53,200 nt of DNA, taken from positions 1 to 53,200 of the forward strand of contig NZ_JACRSX010000020.1 of NCBI RefSeq assembly GCF_014384985.1. The letters are read 5' to 3'. The notes under the pieces are model-generated. The model made no database searches, was not told the DNA's origin, and saw nothing but the letters and a program-made list of their open reading frames with translations. Below are positions 9,042-17,335 of this stretch, piece after piece (position 1 is the first letter of the stretch; each line of letters starts with the position of its first letter). The translations under genes were made by a program, and so were the position numbers. The DNA comes from Jutongia huaianensis. Lineage in GTDB: Bacteria; Bacillota; Clostridia; Lachnospirales; Lachnospiraceae.

Positions 9042-9767
9042 TTAGCTGTAAGTCTCATGTTCAGTTTTCTCGATTCTAAGCATACGATATCCAATACCAA
9101 TATGCGTCTGGATATATTTTTCCCCAGTTTTCTCAGATTCTAGCTTTTTCCTCAGTGTTGCCATAAAAACCCTAAGAGAAGCAACATCATTTTCTGAACA
9201 TCGTCCCCAAATCTGCTGGGTTATATAGGTATGTGTCAGTACCCTTCCCACATTGCGGGATAAAAGGCAGAGCAGCTTATACTCAATGGGCGTCAAATGT
9301 AGTTCTTCTCCCTTCAGATATGTACAGCCAGCCGTATAATCTATCTTTAATTCCCCATTTTCAAAAATAGAGGTTTCCAGCTGATCCCCAGCCTGTGTTA
9401 TGGCAAGCCTCCTTTGAGTGACGCGGATACGTGCAAGTAATTCCTCTACCGAAAATGGTTTTGTAATATAGTCATCAGCCCCTGCATCCAGTGCTTCTAT
9501 TTTGTCCGTATCCTCACTTCTGGCACTGATCACAATAATCGGCATATTCGACCATGTCCGAATTTTCTTTATTACCTCTACTCCTTCTATATCCGGGAGA
9601 CCCAGATCCAGAAGAACAATATCCGGATTATGAGACGAAGCCTCCAGAATAGCTGAAGATCCGTTTTCTGCTGCCAGATATTTATAGTCATGTGTTTTTA
9701 ATGTAGTAATGATCAGGTTTCGTATAGGCCTGTCATCCTCAACCACAAGTATTAATGTTTTATTCAT
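9042..9767 (-). CDS. KdpE-like OmpR-family response regulator
   Basis: The 241-residue protein has a receiver domain (acidic pocket in VVEDDRP, phospho-Asp in IVLLDLGLPD, Lys in DDYITKPFS) and a winged-helix output domain (HLTPIEYKLLCLLSRNVG, HIGIGYRML). It is closely similar to the kdpE product at 28967-29668. It overlaps the kinase gene by 8 nt, so the two form a coupled pair at the end of the ktrB-ktrA operon. A role as activator of the potassium promoters is inferred from gene order and the family. Confidence 0.88.
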   Translation of the reverse strand: MNKTLILVVEDDRPIRNLIITTLKTHDYKYLAAENGSSAILEASSHNPDIVLLDLGLPDIEGVEVIKKIRTWSNMPIIVISARSEDTDKIEALDAGADDYITKPFSVEELLARIRVTQRRLAITQAGDQLETSIFENGELKIDYTAGCTYLKGEELHLTPIEYKLLCLLSRNVGRVLTHTYITQQIWGRCSENDVASLRVFMATLRKKLESEKTGEKYIQTHIGIGYRMLRIEKTEHETYS

Positions 9768-11733
9768 TTAATGTCACCTCACTTAAGGGTAAAGTAAAAA
9801 TAAAATTGCAACCATGAGGAGCATGATCCGCAAGAATCAGGGTTCCGTTATGTGCTTCTATGATAGAATGGCAAAGTGCCAAACCAAGTCCCAGACTCCG
9901 GTGACTATCTGCAACTGTTGTTTTCCCTGTATAAAACATCTCAAAAATATGCGGCTTCATTTCTTCCGGAATTCCAGGACCGTTATCCTCTACACTTATC
10001 TGTGCTTTTCCCTCTGTTTTGATTCCCCGAATGCAGATTACAGAACCTGGCAGCGTATATTTTATTGCGTTATCAATTAAATTTACCAGAACCTGTATAA
10101 TGAGCCGTACATCCATACGTACAAGAACAAGTTCTTCACAGTCTGCCATAATTTTATAATCATCATGTTTCCGGCTAATATGCCGAAGTGACTCTGCAAT
10201 CACTTCATCCAAAAGCTGATCCGTAAATTTAAATTTCAACCTTCCATCATTCAGCCTGGTAATGGAAAGAAGATTCTCCACAACTCCGATCAGCCATTCG
10301 GAATCATCATAGATGTCGGTGTAAATCTGATGCCTAGTAGCTTTATCCAAGCGGTCGCTGTTGCTAAGAAGCATATCTGCATTGCCGGAAATGGAACAGA
10401 GCGGGGTCCGAAGATCATGAGAGATTGCACGAAGAAGATCTGCACGGAGCTGCTCATTTTTGGCTAAAACTGCATTTTTCTCTTTTTCCATAGCATTTTG
10501 TGCGTTCTCCATGGCAAGCGCACATTCATTTATTACAGAAAGCAGAATACTGTATTCAAAAGAATCCAGTGTTTCTTTTTTCATCGGTATCCCAATTACG
10601 CCATAAACATTATTCCCGCTTCGGATTGCCAGATATAAACATTTGACCTGTGAAAAATAGTGTGCGGTTACACCGGCACGCTGGCTGTTTTCATAGATCC
10701 ATCTGGCTGCATTCTGCTCTTCTTGTGTTAAAAAATCTTCAGTATTTTCTTTTTCCCCGGAGAAAAGTTTTCCCTCTGATAAAGTTCCATTTTTCACAAT
10801 ATATGCTGTAATATTGCAGTTTAATAAGCGAATCAGCTGTGTACAGGTAACCTCAAGGATCTCCGTTTCTCCTTTTTCCCTTTGCAGCAGGCGATCTGTG
10901 TCAAACAGAACCTGTGTACGGAAGGCAAGCTGTGCGGACAGTTTAGCATGTGTTTTCAGCTTTGCCGCAAGTGTTCCTGTAAGCACGGACGAAATAAGCA
11001 TGATAAGAAATGTTACCGGATATCCCACCGCATACGTCTGAAAAGACATTCTCGGCTCTGTGAGAAAAAAACAAAACAAGAATACGCTTAAAATAGATCC
11101 GGCTATGCTGCAAAAATATCCATCTGTCACAATTGAAGTAAGCAAAACCCCCAGAATGTATATAGTTACAATATTTGTATCCGTAAAATTCAACTTTTGA
11201 AATAACAGACCGATTAAAGTACATATTGCAAATATAAAAGCTGTCAGGACATAGTCTTTTGCAGACGGCTTTCCCGCAGGTCCTGTAAATGACCATTTCG
11301 AATAAGTTCTATTTTTTACCGCATCCTGAACAATATGGATATCAATATCCGGTACAATTTCAATTAGCTTTTCCGTCAGAGTTGATTTGCTGAAAAAGTG
11401 ATTTCGTCTGGCATTGCTTTGTCCGATAACAATTATTGTAACGCTAGAAAGTCTGGCATATTCTGCGATCTGCACGGGCACATTTTCCCCATGGGTCATT
11501 ACTATTTCTGCCCCGAGTTTTTCCGCATACCGGATATGTTCTTCCAGCTTTTCTTTATCCCTAGCTTCTGCTTTTGTACCTGTCTGCACATACAGAGCTG
11601 TAAAACGAGCCTGCAGCGTATTTGCCATCTTTGCTGCAGTATTTACTATTTTTAGGTTCGAGGGTGCTGCGGACAGACAAACAAGAATATGGTCATCTGC
11701 CTTTTGAATATCATCTTCAATTTTCTGATTCAT
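9760..11733 (-). CDS. KdpD-like sensor histidine kinase lacking the N-terminal KdpD domain
   Basis: The 657-residue protein starts directly with a universal-stress-type domain (about 14-145). Four DUF4118 membrane helices (about 165-270), a GAF-like region and the catalytic core follow. H-box (AISHDLRTPLCSISGNADML), N-box (NLIDNAIKYT), G1 (EDNGPGIP) and G2 (GLGLALCHSI) are intact. The ATP-binding N-terminal KdpD domain (P-loop) of the 904-residue paralogue at 29661 is absent. In E. coli KdpD that region modulates signalling, so this shortened form may answer to different cues. It follows a 36-residue membrane peptide. Confidence 0.88.
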   Translation of the reverse strand: MNQKIEDDIQKADDHILVCLSAAPSNLKIVNTAAKMANTLQARFTALYVQTGTKAEARDKEKLEEHIRYAEKLGAEIVMTHGENVPVQIAEYARLSSVTIIVIGQSNARRNHFFSKSTLTEKLIEIVPDIDIHIVQDAVKNRTYSKWSFTGPAGKPSAKDYVLTAFIFAICTLIGLLFQKLNFTDTNIVTIYILGVLLTSIVTDGYFCSIAGSILSVFLFCFFLTEPRMSFQTYAVGYPVTFLIMLISSVLTGTLAAKLKTHAKLSAQLAFRTQVLFDTDRLLQREKGETEILEVTCTQLIRLLNCNITAYIVKNGTLSEGKLFSGEKENTEDFLTQEEQNAARWIYENSQRAGVTAHYFSQVKCLYLAIRSGNNVYGVIGIPMKKETLDSFEYSILLSVINECALAMENAQNAMEKEKNAVLAKNEQLRADLLRAISHDLRTPLCSISGNADMLLSNSDRLDKATRHQIYTDIYDDSEWLIGVVENLLSITRLNDGRLKFKFTDQLLDEVIAESLRHISRKHDDYKIMADCEELVLVRMDVRLIIQVLVNLIDNAIKYTLPGSVICIRGIKTEGKAQISVEDNGPGIPEEMKPHIFEMFYTGKTTVADSHRSLGLGLALCHSIIEAHNGTLILADHAPHGCNFIFTLPLSEVTLNE

Positions 11734-11829
11734 CCTGCCTATCCCCTTTTTCTGCTGTTTTAGAAATTATATCATGCGACTGTGTTATGGTCAAAATCTT
11801 TTCTGCCTCTTCGGCCTGTCTATCAAAAA

Positions 11830-11940
11830 TCATAATTTCTGTTTCCTGATGATATCCAAAAACTGATCTATTTTATTTGCAATATAAAAGCCAACACCAA
11901 ACATACAAAATACAGCAACCACTAGCATTCCCTGTCCCAT
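11830..11940 (-). CDS. 36-residue single-helix membrane peptide between ktrA and the sensor kinase
   Basis: GAGGTG precedes ATG at 11940. The peptide is one hydrophobic helix (MLVVAVFCMFGVGFYIAN) followed by a charged tail with KIDQFLD. The same pattern (GYFLMKKLDVFLE) begins the 172-residue protein at 32427-32945, in the same place in the second Ktr/Kdp operon. That position conservation argues it is real and works with the neighbouring transporter or kinase. KdpF is a similar-sized peptide but lies elsewhere. Function unknown. Confidence 0.6.
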   Translation of the reverse strand: MGQGMLVVAVFCMFGVGFYIANKIDQFLDIIRKQKL

Positions 11941-11977
11941 TACCATCACCTCTTTATCAGTCTATCTGGCAACTTAA

Positions 11978-12625
11978 TTATATATGGAAGCATTTCTGAA
12001 GAGCCCTGTATTCTCCTAACACCAGTAATTTATTATTCGCTGCAAAATATGTATCCGGGGAAATCGCAATACTGAATTCCCCTTCATCCTTTACCGCCAG
12101 GATATTAATGTTATAACGTTTCCTGACATCCATCTCACCTACTGTCTTTCCAACCCATCCTTCTGGCACTTCTACCTCAAAGATTGCATGGGACGCATCC
12201 ACCTCCATATAGTCAAGGATATGATCATCTGTGTAACGGATAGAGGCCCATTTGGCAACCTGTTTTTCGGGATAAACCACTTTGTCGGCACCATTGCGTA
12301 AAAGAAATTTTTCCTGAACATCACGTTCAGCCCTGGAGATTACCAGTTTTGCTCCCAACTCTTTTAGAAGTGACGTTGTTTCAAGGGAATTTTGAAAACT
12401 TCCCCCAATGGCCACAAAACAGATATCATAGTTTCCAATTCCAAGGGAGCGTAAAAATTCCGCATTAGTGCTGTCACCGATTTGCGCATTGGTCACAAAC
12501 GGCAGTACTTTGTCCACTCTTTCTTCATTCCAGTCAACCGCCATAATTTCATGGCCCAGCTGGCTTAACTGCATAGCAATATGCCTTCCAAATCTTCCAA
12601 GTCCAATAAGCAATACATTTTTCAT
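11978..12625 (-). CDS. ktrA: KtrA/TrkA-type potassium uptake regulatory subunit (copy 1)
   Basis: The 215-residue RCK protein has an N-terminal Rossmann domain (LIGLGRFGRHIAMQL, with acidic AVDWNEERV) and a C-terminal RCK-C domain. Such subunits form a cytoplasmic ring on the KtrB channel and gate it with nucleotides; in some Firmicutes RCK-C binds c-di-AMP. Start 12625 is chosen because it has GAAGGAG upstream and matches the 215-residue length of the two paralogues here. A longer frame would overlap ktrB. Confidence 0.92.
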   Translation of the reverse strand: MKNVLLIGLGRFGRHIAMQLSQLGHEIMAVDWNEERVDKVLPFVTNAQIGDSTNAEFLRSLGIGNYDICFVAIGGSFQNSLETTSLLKELGAKLVISRAERDVQEKFLLRNGADKVVYPEKQVAKWASIRYTDDHILDYMEVDASHAIFEVEVPEGWVGKTVGEMDVRKRYNINILAVKDEGEFSIAISPDTYFAANNKLLVLGEYRALQKCFHI

Positions 12626-12644
12626 AATTTTATCTTTCTCCTTC

Positions 12645-13982
12645 TCATCCAACTGTAATCTTCTCCAAGGGCAGTTTTGCATTCCCCTTATCTCTTCCGG
12701 AAAACACCGCATAAATTAAGGTCAGACCGCCCACACGTCCCAGATACATTAGTATAATCAGCACAGTTTGTGAAAAAACGTGAAGCCCCGGTGTAATCCC
12801 CAGTGTCAGTCCCACCGTACCTACAGCTGAAGCAGCTTCATACAGGCAATCTAAAAGTGGAAGACCTTCATATACGCTGATTGCGATTCCACCTAAAAAA
12901 AACAGGTTAAAATAAAGCATAGCTATCGTTGCTGCATTTTTTATCACAGGATATTCCAATCTTCGTCCAAAAGCCCCTACATTTTCCTTACTTCGGAATG
13001 TCGCAATTGCATTTAAGATAAGCACTGTGAAGGTTGTCGTTTTCATTCCACCTGCTGTAGAACCCGGCGAACCACCGATCAGCATCAACATGATCATAAC
13101 TGCTTTTGAAGCCTCACTCATCTTTGAAATATTTATCGTGTTAAATCCTGCTGTCCTTGTCGTTACCGATTGGAACACCGCAGCTAATAGGCGTTTTCCT
13201 GCAGATAGATTTTTCAGATCACAGACGAAGAAAAAAACTGTAGGAAACAATATCAGACCTGCAGTAGTCATCAGAATAATCTTGCTTTGCATACGGTAAC
13301 ATTTAAAGTTTAGTTTATTCGTATAAATATCATCCCAGGTGAGAAAACCAATCCCTCCTACAATGATCAGCAGCATAATTTCCACATTTACAAAGGCATT
13401 TCCAGAATATCTAGTCAAGGAAGGGAAGGGATTGTCAGCCGTTCCCAGGATATCAAACCCGGCATTACAAAAAGCTGAGATTGAATGAAAGACCGACATC
13501 CAGATTCCCTTTCCACCATAATCAGGTAAAAAAGCTGGCAGTAACAACAGCGCCCCTGCAGCTTCCAGCAGAAATGTCCCCTTTAAAATAAATCTTGTTA
13601 GTCTGACAATTCCACCAACTTTAGGTGCTGATATTGCATCCTGCATAGTACTTCTTTGCATAAGAGATATTTTTTTCCCGGAAAGAATGGAGACAGATGC
13701 TGCCACCGTTACCACGCCAAGCCCGCCAATTTGTATGAGTACAAGAATAATCGTCTGTCCTGCCATGGACCAGTAGCTTCCAGTATCCTTCACCACCAGA
13801 CCTGTCACACACACTGCGGAAGTGGCTGTAAAAAGGGCCTCATGAAATGGAGTTGATACTTTATCCAAAGTGGAAAATGGAAGCATCAGCAGAACGGTTC
13901 CTAAAAAAATCACTCCTGCAAACCCCAGAATAATTAACTGAAAGGATGTCAGATGTTTTTTCTTATATGTTTTTTCTGGCAT
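12645..13982 (-). CDS. ktrB: KtrB/TrkH-type potassium channel subunit (copy 1)
   Basis: The 445-residue membrane protein shows the four repeated pore loops of the Trk/Ktr/HKT family: TSAVCVTGLVVKDT, SISAFCNAGFDI, TTRTAGFNTIN and ASAVGTVGLTLG, each with the filter glycine. Partnered with the 215-residue RCK protein it should carry out K+ uptake. It is first in the operon, 19 bp before ktrA, and follows the shared potassium promoter at 14040-14103. Confidence 0.93.
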   Translation of the reverse strand: MPEKTYKKKHLTSFQLIILGFAGVIFLGTVLLMLPFSTLDKVSTPFHEALFTATSAVCVTGLVVKDTGSYWSMAGQTIILVLIQIGGLGVVTVAASVSILSGKKISLMQRSTMQDAISAPKVGGIVRLTRFILKGTFLLEAAGALLLLPAFLPDYGGKGIWMSVFHSISAFCNAGFDILGTADNPFPSLTRYSGNAFVNVEIMLLIIVGGIGFLTWDDIYTNKLNFKCYRMQSKIILMTTAGLILFPTVFFFVCDLKNLSAGKRLLAAVFQSVTTRTAGFNTINISKMSEASKAVMIMLMLIGGSPGSTAGGMKTTTFTVLILNAIATFRSKENVGAFGRRLEYPVIKNAATIAMLYFNLFFLGGIAISVYEGLPLLDCLYEAASAVGTVGLTLGITPGLHVFSQTVLIILMYLGRVGGLTLIYAVFSGRDKGNAKLPLEKITVG

Positions 13983-14039
13983 AAATAATCAGCACTCCTT
14001 ATTATTGATTCTAAATACTGCTATCTTTGTGCTGTTTTT

Positions 14040-14103
14040 ATTATATATAATTGCTTTCAAAGATGGTATAAGAGTCTCTAATTCTGTATTAAGATTGTAT
14101 AAA
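14040..14103 (-). promoter_or_regulatory. Potassium promoter 1: two direct repeats and -10 box upstream of ktrB1
   Basis: On the minus strand, TTTATACAATCTTA (14090-14103) and CTTATACCATCTTT (14059-14072) are direct repeats 31 bp apart. TATAAT follows at 14040-14045. The near repeat covers the -35 position and no other -35 is evident. Identical distances (50 and 19 bp from the -10 edge) recur at 34999-35062 and 40419-40482. The TTTATA-like halves resemble KdpE sites, so KdpE binding is the leading inference. Confidence 0.7.
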
Positions 14104-14106
14104 GAT

Positions 14107-14460
14107 TTAATGCAGCTGCAATAGCATATCTGAAAGTTTTTGATTAACCGGAACGGATTCTCCTGCATAAAAGCCTTCCATTGTCTGTCCCGGCGGAATG
14201 GTACCACGTGATAAAATTTCAATTCTGTCACTAAAAACAGTAATCATCGGTGCAACAGTAAGAATTGGTGAACTCTCATTGTATTCTGTCCCGCTTAACA
14301 CAATTGCCAGTCTGGACTTTCTAAGCAGGCAGTCACCGCTGATCTCACCAAAGTCCACAAATACAATATCCATCCATTGATATGTTCTTTCCTGCATAGC
14401 TGCTGTAACAGCATCGTCATAACCATAGGTAAATCCAAATCTTCTACTATCATTTGTCAT
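14107..14460 (-). pseudogene. Chimeric fragment: MazF/PemK-like N-terminus joined to an ATPase tail
   Basis: From ATG 14460 (AGGAGG upstream) the frame begins MTNDSRRFG. It continues as a MazF/PemK-like segment (DIVFVDFGEISGDCLLRKSR, LAIVLSGTEYN). After residues VAPM it changes to a stretch matching the tail of AlbA_2/HATPase_c_4 proteins (ITVFSDRIEILSRGTIPPGQ). Both parts are incomplete, so this is most likely a recombination scar. It ends 4 bp before the promoter of ktrB1. Confidence 0.55.
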
Positions 14461-14533
14461 TGTCTGTTTCCTCCTGATTATATCTGCCGTCAGGTAATAT
14501 GGTTCCTGTATCACACGACTAAATCTTCTTGTC
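14389..14533. repeat. Direct repeat, right copy (145 bp)
   Basis: Partner of 8582-8726, same orientation, about 97% identical by eye. It contains the start of the chimeric gene and overlaps the 3' end of the membrane-protein gene at 14519-14812, which it appears to have cut short. Confidence 0.9.
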
Positions 14534-14812
14534 CATTTCTCCCATAAATCCTTTTCCAAATAAAGTATACCATTCATGACTTAAGAACTGAGTGACAAAC
14601 CACCCTGCCAACCATATCAAATGTATATTCCTTCCAACATTTTTTGTAACTAACATTAAAACGAATGTAATTGTCGGAATAAGCATAAATAGCCATTCTT
14701 CCTCAAATGCATCTGTTACCAAGTATTTGTCTCCAATCTTCAATCCTATCATTGAAAGAAAATACCACAGTAAAAGAATTATATTTACAATTATTAAATG
14801 TGTTTTTTTCAT
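14519..14812 (-). CDS. Small membrane protein, C-terminus probably replaced by the repeat
   Basis: The 97-residue protein has about three hydrophobic helices (VNIILLLWYFLSMIGL; WLFMLIPTITFVLMLV; IHLIWLAGWFVTQFL). It ends GEMDKKI exactly where the 145-bp repeat begins. Members I remember continue beyond this point, so the tail is probably lost. No function is known to me. Confidence 0.55.
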   Translation of the reverse strand: MKKTHLIIVNIILLLWYFLSMIGLKIGDKYLVTDAFEEEWLFMLIPTITFVLMLVTKNVGRNIHLIWLAGWFVTQFLSHEWYTLFGKGFMGEMDKKI

Positions 14813-14839
14813 AAATCATATCTCCTAGACAATTCTTAA

Positions 14840-14870
14840 AATTCCGATTTTTCAGTTTCAAAAACTTGAA
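14840..14870. repeat. 31-bp cassette-boundary repeat, copy A
   Basis: Matches copy B (15249-15279) at 29 of 31 positions, same orientation. Core AATTCCGATTT is followed by a small inverted repeat (AGTTT-AAACT). It lies 10 bp beyond the stop of the Cys-rich gene. Confidence 0.7.
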
Positions 14871-14880
14871 TTTGACTTGC

Positions 14881-15204
14881 CTATTTTCTTAAAATCTCAT
14901 GTGGAGCTTCTATTTCATTTGCCAAGGTATGCTCTGTTAATTCTGACATCAATTTCAATTTTTTATTAATCAATGGTCGCATACAATTAGGAACATGTTC
15001 CTGATGCGCTCTGTGGATTGCTACACATTCCTTACAGTTTCCGTGATAACGACAGGCTTTCAGGCAAGGACAGTGATCTTTGTCTTTATACTCCTTACGA
15101 AATTCCGCTGCAAATTCTTCTTGCAGTCTCAGTCCCTCGACACGGTTTCCCTTATGAAATTCTACCATTGCATCCAGTTCTTTCTGGTTCCCTTCAATCT
15201 TCAT
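14881..15204 (-). CDS. Cys-rich small protein, conserved in gut Firmicutes
   Basis: The 107-residue protein starts at 15204 (GGAGG upstream; the frame reaches 15228 without one). Six cysteines cluster in CPCLKACRYHGNCKEC and a later HVPNCMRP. Spacing of CxC, CxxxC and CxxC suggests a metal site. I remember it mostly labelled as an LPS-biosynthesis or hypothetical protein, without evidence. The gene lies alone between two 31-bp repeats, like a one-gene cassette. Confidence 0.65.
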   Translation of the reverse strand: MKIEGNQKELDAMVEFHKGNRVEGLRLQEEFAAEFRKEYKDKDHCPCLKACRYHGNCKECVAIHRAHQEHVPNCMRPLINKKLKLMSELTEHTLANEIEAPHEILRK

Positions 15205-15248
15205 GTTATTATAGCGCCTCCATTTCAACTATTCCTCATTTTCTGATA

Positions 15249-15279
15249 AATTCCGATTTCTCAGTTTCAAAAACTGGAA
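15249..15279. repeat. 31-bp cassette-boundary repeat, copy B
   Basis: Partner of copy A at 14840-14870. It abuts the acetyltransferase stop codon (15281) and includes the inverted repeat CAGTTT-TTG-AAACTG. Confidence 0.7.
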
Positions 15280-15280
15280 G

Positions 15281-15724
15281 TTATAAACATCTTTGCAAAT
15301 ATACCATATCTATTAACCGTACACCACACTCATAAATTGGGTGGTCATAATTGTCCGTAAAGAAATTCGGAATATTGTGAGATCGGACAAATCCGCATTT
15401 TTCATAAAACGGTACGGTCAACGGGCTGTCACCTGTTCCAACCTGCAAAATAGAATATTCATCTGCATATTTACTTGAAAGGAAGTCAATCAATGCTTTC
15501 CCATAGCCCTGTCCTTGATTCTGAGGATCAACTGCAATATTTTTAATTTCAAGTATTCCATTATCTTCATCAGTAACGACACATTCAGCTTTTACATTAC
15601 CATCTTCAAGTACATACATAGTACCTTTTTCAAGATAGTGATCAATCATATTTTCCTGCTCATCAGCTAATAACAATAATGCTATAAATTGCTTTTTATT
15701 CTCATTCACTTCTCGGATTTTCAT
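15281..15724 (-). CDS. GNAT-family N-acetyltransferase
   Basis: The 147-residue protein carries the acetyl-CoA-binding core: a beta strand (LEIKNIAVDP) followed by QNQGQGYGKALIDFL (the Q/RxxGxG/A loop), and a C-terminal FYEKCGFVRSH. Start 15724 is chosen because upstream residues overlap the radical-SAM gene and the domain begins there. The acceptor substrate is unknown. It ends the marR-DUF5131-radical SAM operon. Confidence 0.8.
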   Translation of the reverse strand: MKIREVNENKKQFIALLLLADEQENMIDHYLEKGTMYVLEDGNVKAECVVTDEDNGILEIKNIAVDPQNQGQGYGKALIDFLSSKYADEYSILQVGTGDSPLTVPFYEKCGFVRSHNIPNFFTDNYDHPIYECGVRLIDMVYLQRCL

Positions 15725-15749
15725 ATTTATTACTCCGTCAAACTGGAAT

Positions 15750-16658
15750 TTAGCGATTTCTTTTTCCGGTATTCTCTGTCCCACGGATTTCCTCATGATA
15801 GAAATAATCTACGATCACCGGATGCCCCTGCGGGACTCTGCCATAAGGCATTTCATTATCCACAAAGGCACAATCATACTTCTTAGCCATTTTCTCAGCT
15901 TTTACTTCAAGTGCTTCAAAGTAGCTGCGGTTATGCTTGTTATAGATCTCGTCGTAAAGTGGTACAAGATCAGGATATTTTCCGGCGATATAATCCATAA
16001 TTGTCTTTTTGAAACCGCCTCGAAGATTGAGATTTTCGAGCCAGAACAGATCGCACTGATTCTTTACCCGCTCAAAGATTGCTTCAAAATCCGTGATACC
16101 GGGGAATACCGGGGATACGAAACAGACTGTACGGATACCTGCCTCATATACCTGCTTCATAGCAGCAATACGGTGCTCAATGCTCGAAGCAGAATCCATA
16201 TCGTTCTTGAAATTTTCATCTAGTGTGTTGATCGACCATGAAACGGTTACACGTCCAAGCTTCTTCAACAGATCAATATCCCGTACCACAAGATCCGACT
16301 TTGTGCAGATCAGAATATCTGCGTCACTGCCGATCAGCTGCTCCAGAAGTTTTCTGGTATTCCCGAATTGCTCCTCCTGTGGATTGTAGCCATCTGTCAC
16401 AGAACCGATGACCACCCGCTGTCCGGCATATTTCTTCGGATTTTTAATTTCCGGCCAATGCTTCACATCAAGGAAAGTGCCCCATTCCTCCTTGTGCCCG
16501 GTAAAGCGCTTCATAAAAGAAGCATAGCAATACTTGCAGGCATGTGTACAGCCCACATAGGGATTGACCGAGTAACCGCCTACCGGCAGACTTGACTTAG
16601 TCATGATGTTCTTTGTTTCCACCTCACGAATGAGGATTCCATTCATTACTTCTTCCAT
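15750..16658 (-). CDS. Radical SAM protein of the spore photoproduct lyase-like group
   Basis: The 302-residue protein has the radical-SAM cluster motif CTHACKYC near residue 40, then GSVTDGYNPQEEQ and SWSINTLDENF typical of SPL-like rSAM enzymes. These generate a 5'-deoxyadenosyl radical; the reaction here is unknown. It overlaps the DUF5131 gene by 13 nt, indicating coupled translation. It is a second radical-SAM-like Cys-motif protein in the same MarR-controlled operon. Confidence 0.85.
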   Translation of the reverse strand: MEEVMNGILIREVETKNIMTKSSLPVGGYSVNPYVGCTHACKYCYASFMKRFTGHKEEWGTFLDVKHWPEIKNPKKYAGQRVVIGSVTDGYNPQEEQFGNTRKLLEQLIGSDADILICTKSDLVVRDIDLLKKLGRVTVSWSINTLDENFKNDMDSASSIEHRIAAMKQVYEAGIRTVCFVSPVFPGITDFEAIFERVKNQCDLFWLENLNLRGGFKKTIMDYIAGKYPDLVPLYDEIYNKHNRSYFEALEVKAEKMAKKYDCAFVDNEMPYGRVPQGHPVIVDYFYHEEIRGTENTGKRNR

Positions 16659-17335
16659 GATTTCTGTACCTCTAACACTTTATTAAATTCTTCCGGCATT
16701 TCCTGAATCATATTTTCATCCCCTATGACAGGGACAAGGTCTTCCTTCATAAACACCGGAATGCCGAGCTTATGTGCCTGGTCCGTCAGAGACCATGCCC
16801 ATTCCGGCTCCGTATGAATCTTCCTGCTCTGAGCTCCGGTCATGGTGCCGACAACGATCCAATTGATTCCGGAAAGGTCAATTGTGCCGGGATCATCGAA
16901 TAACGGCTCAAAGGTAACATGGTAATGTTTTGCTCTGACGTTTTTCCGAAGGGCGTCGATACGCCACAGTTCTGCTTTCCTCGTCACCGTAACGCCAAAC
17001 CATGCGTTTTCCAGATCGGTATCAAAATCCAGCAAATCAGGTCGCTTGGTAAGGAACAGGAACTGATGCTGCGGATTTTCACGGATCTTTGCAAATACCT
17101 CGTCTCTCCATTCCGGCTTCCATCCGGAGAGATCGCTCATGCCGGTAAGAAGAAAGTTCTGCGGACGTTTCTTTTCCATCATCTTAAGCTTACCCGGAAA
17201 GAATTCAGGGTCAGCGAAGTCATCAATCATATGCCAGCGTTTCACGTTATTGTGGGCATAGCAATATGTACACCCCACTGTGCAGCCAATGACGATATTC
17301 ATGTTCTGAATCAGATCTTTGATACAAATACTCAT
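16646..17335 (-). CDS. DUF5131 family (Gp37/Gp68-like) radical SAM-type protein
   Basis: The protein carries CTVGCTYC early on, then NFLLTGMSDLSGWKPEW, FLTKRPDLL and NWIVVGTMTGAQSRKIH, all typical of DUF5131 proteins known from phages and bacteria. Its ATG at 17335 overlaps the marR stop as ATGA, a coupled start. A GTG at 17347 is less likely because the ribosome binding site would touch it. The family role is unsettled; nucleic-acid repair or modification has been suggested only by kinship with SPL. Confidence 0.82.
   Translation of the reverse strand: MSICIKDLIQNMNIVIGCTVGCTYCYAHNNVKRWHMIDDFADPEFFPGKLKMMEKKRPQNFLLTGMSDLSGWKPEWRDEVFAKIRENPQHQFLFLTKRPDLLDFDTDLENAWFGVTVTRKAELWRIDALRKNVRAKHYHVTFEPLFDDPGTIDLSGINWIVVGTMTGAQSRKIHTEPEWAWSLTDQAHKLGIPVFMKEDLVPVIGDENMIQEMPEEFNKVLEVQKSWKK

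Noticed and set aside
8931..9143. Plus-strand frame ahead of the first response regulator
   Set aside because: No ribosome binding site, runs into the regulator gene on the other strand, and no family was recognised.
9042..9767. Frameshift at the C-terminus of the first regulator (extra EKTEHETYS tail)
   Set aside because: The winged helix is complete before the tail, so this is natural variation at the end.
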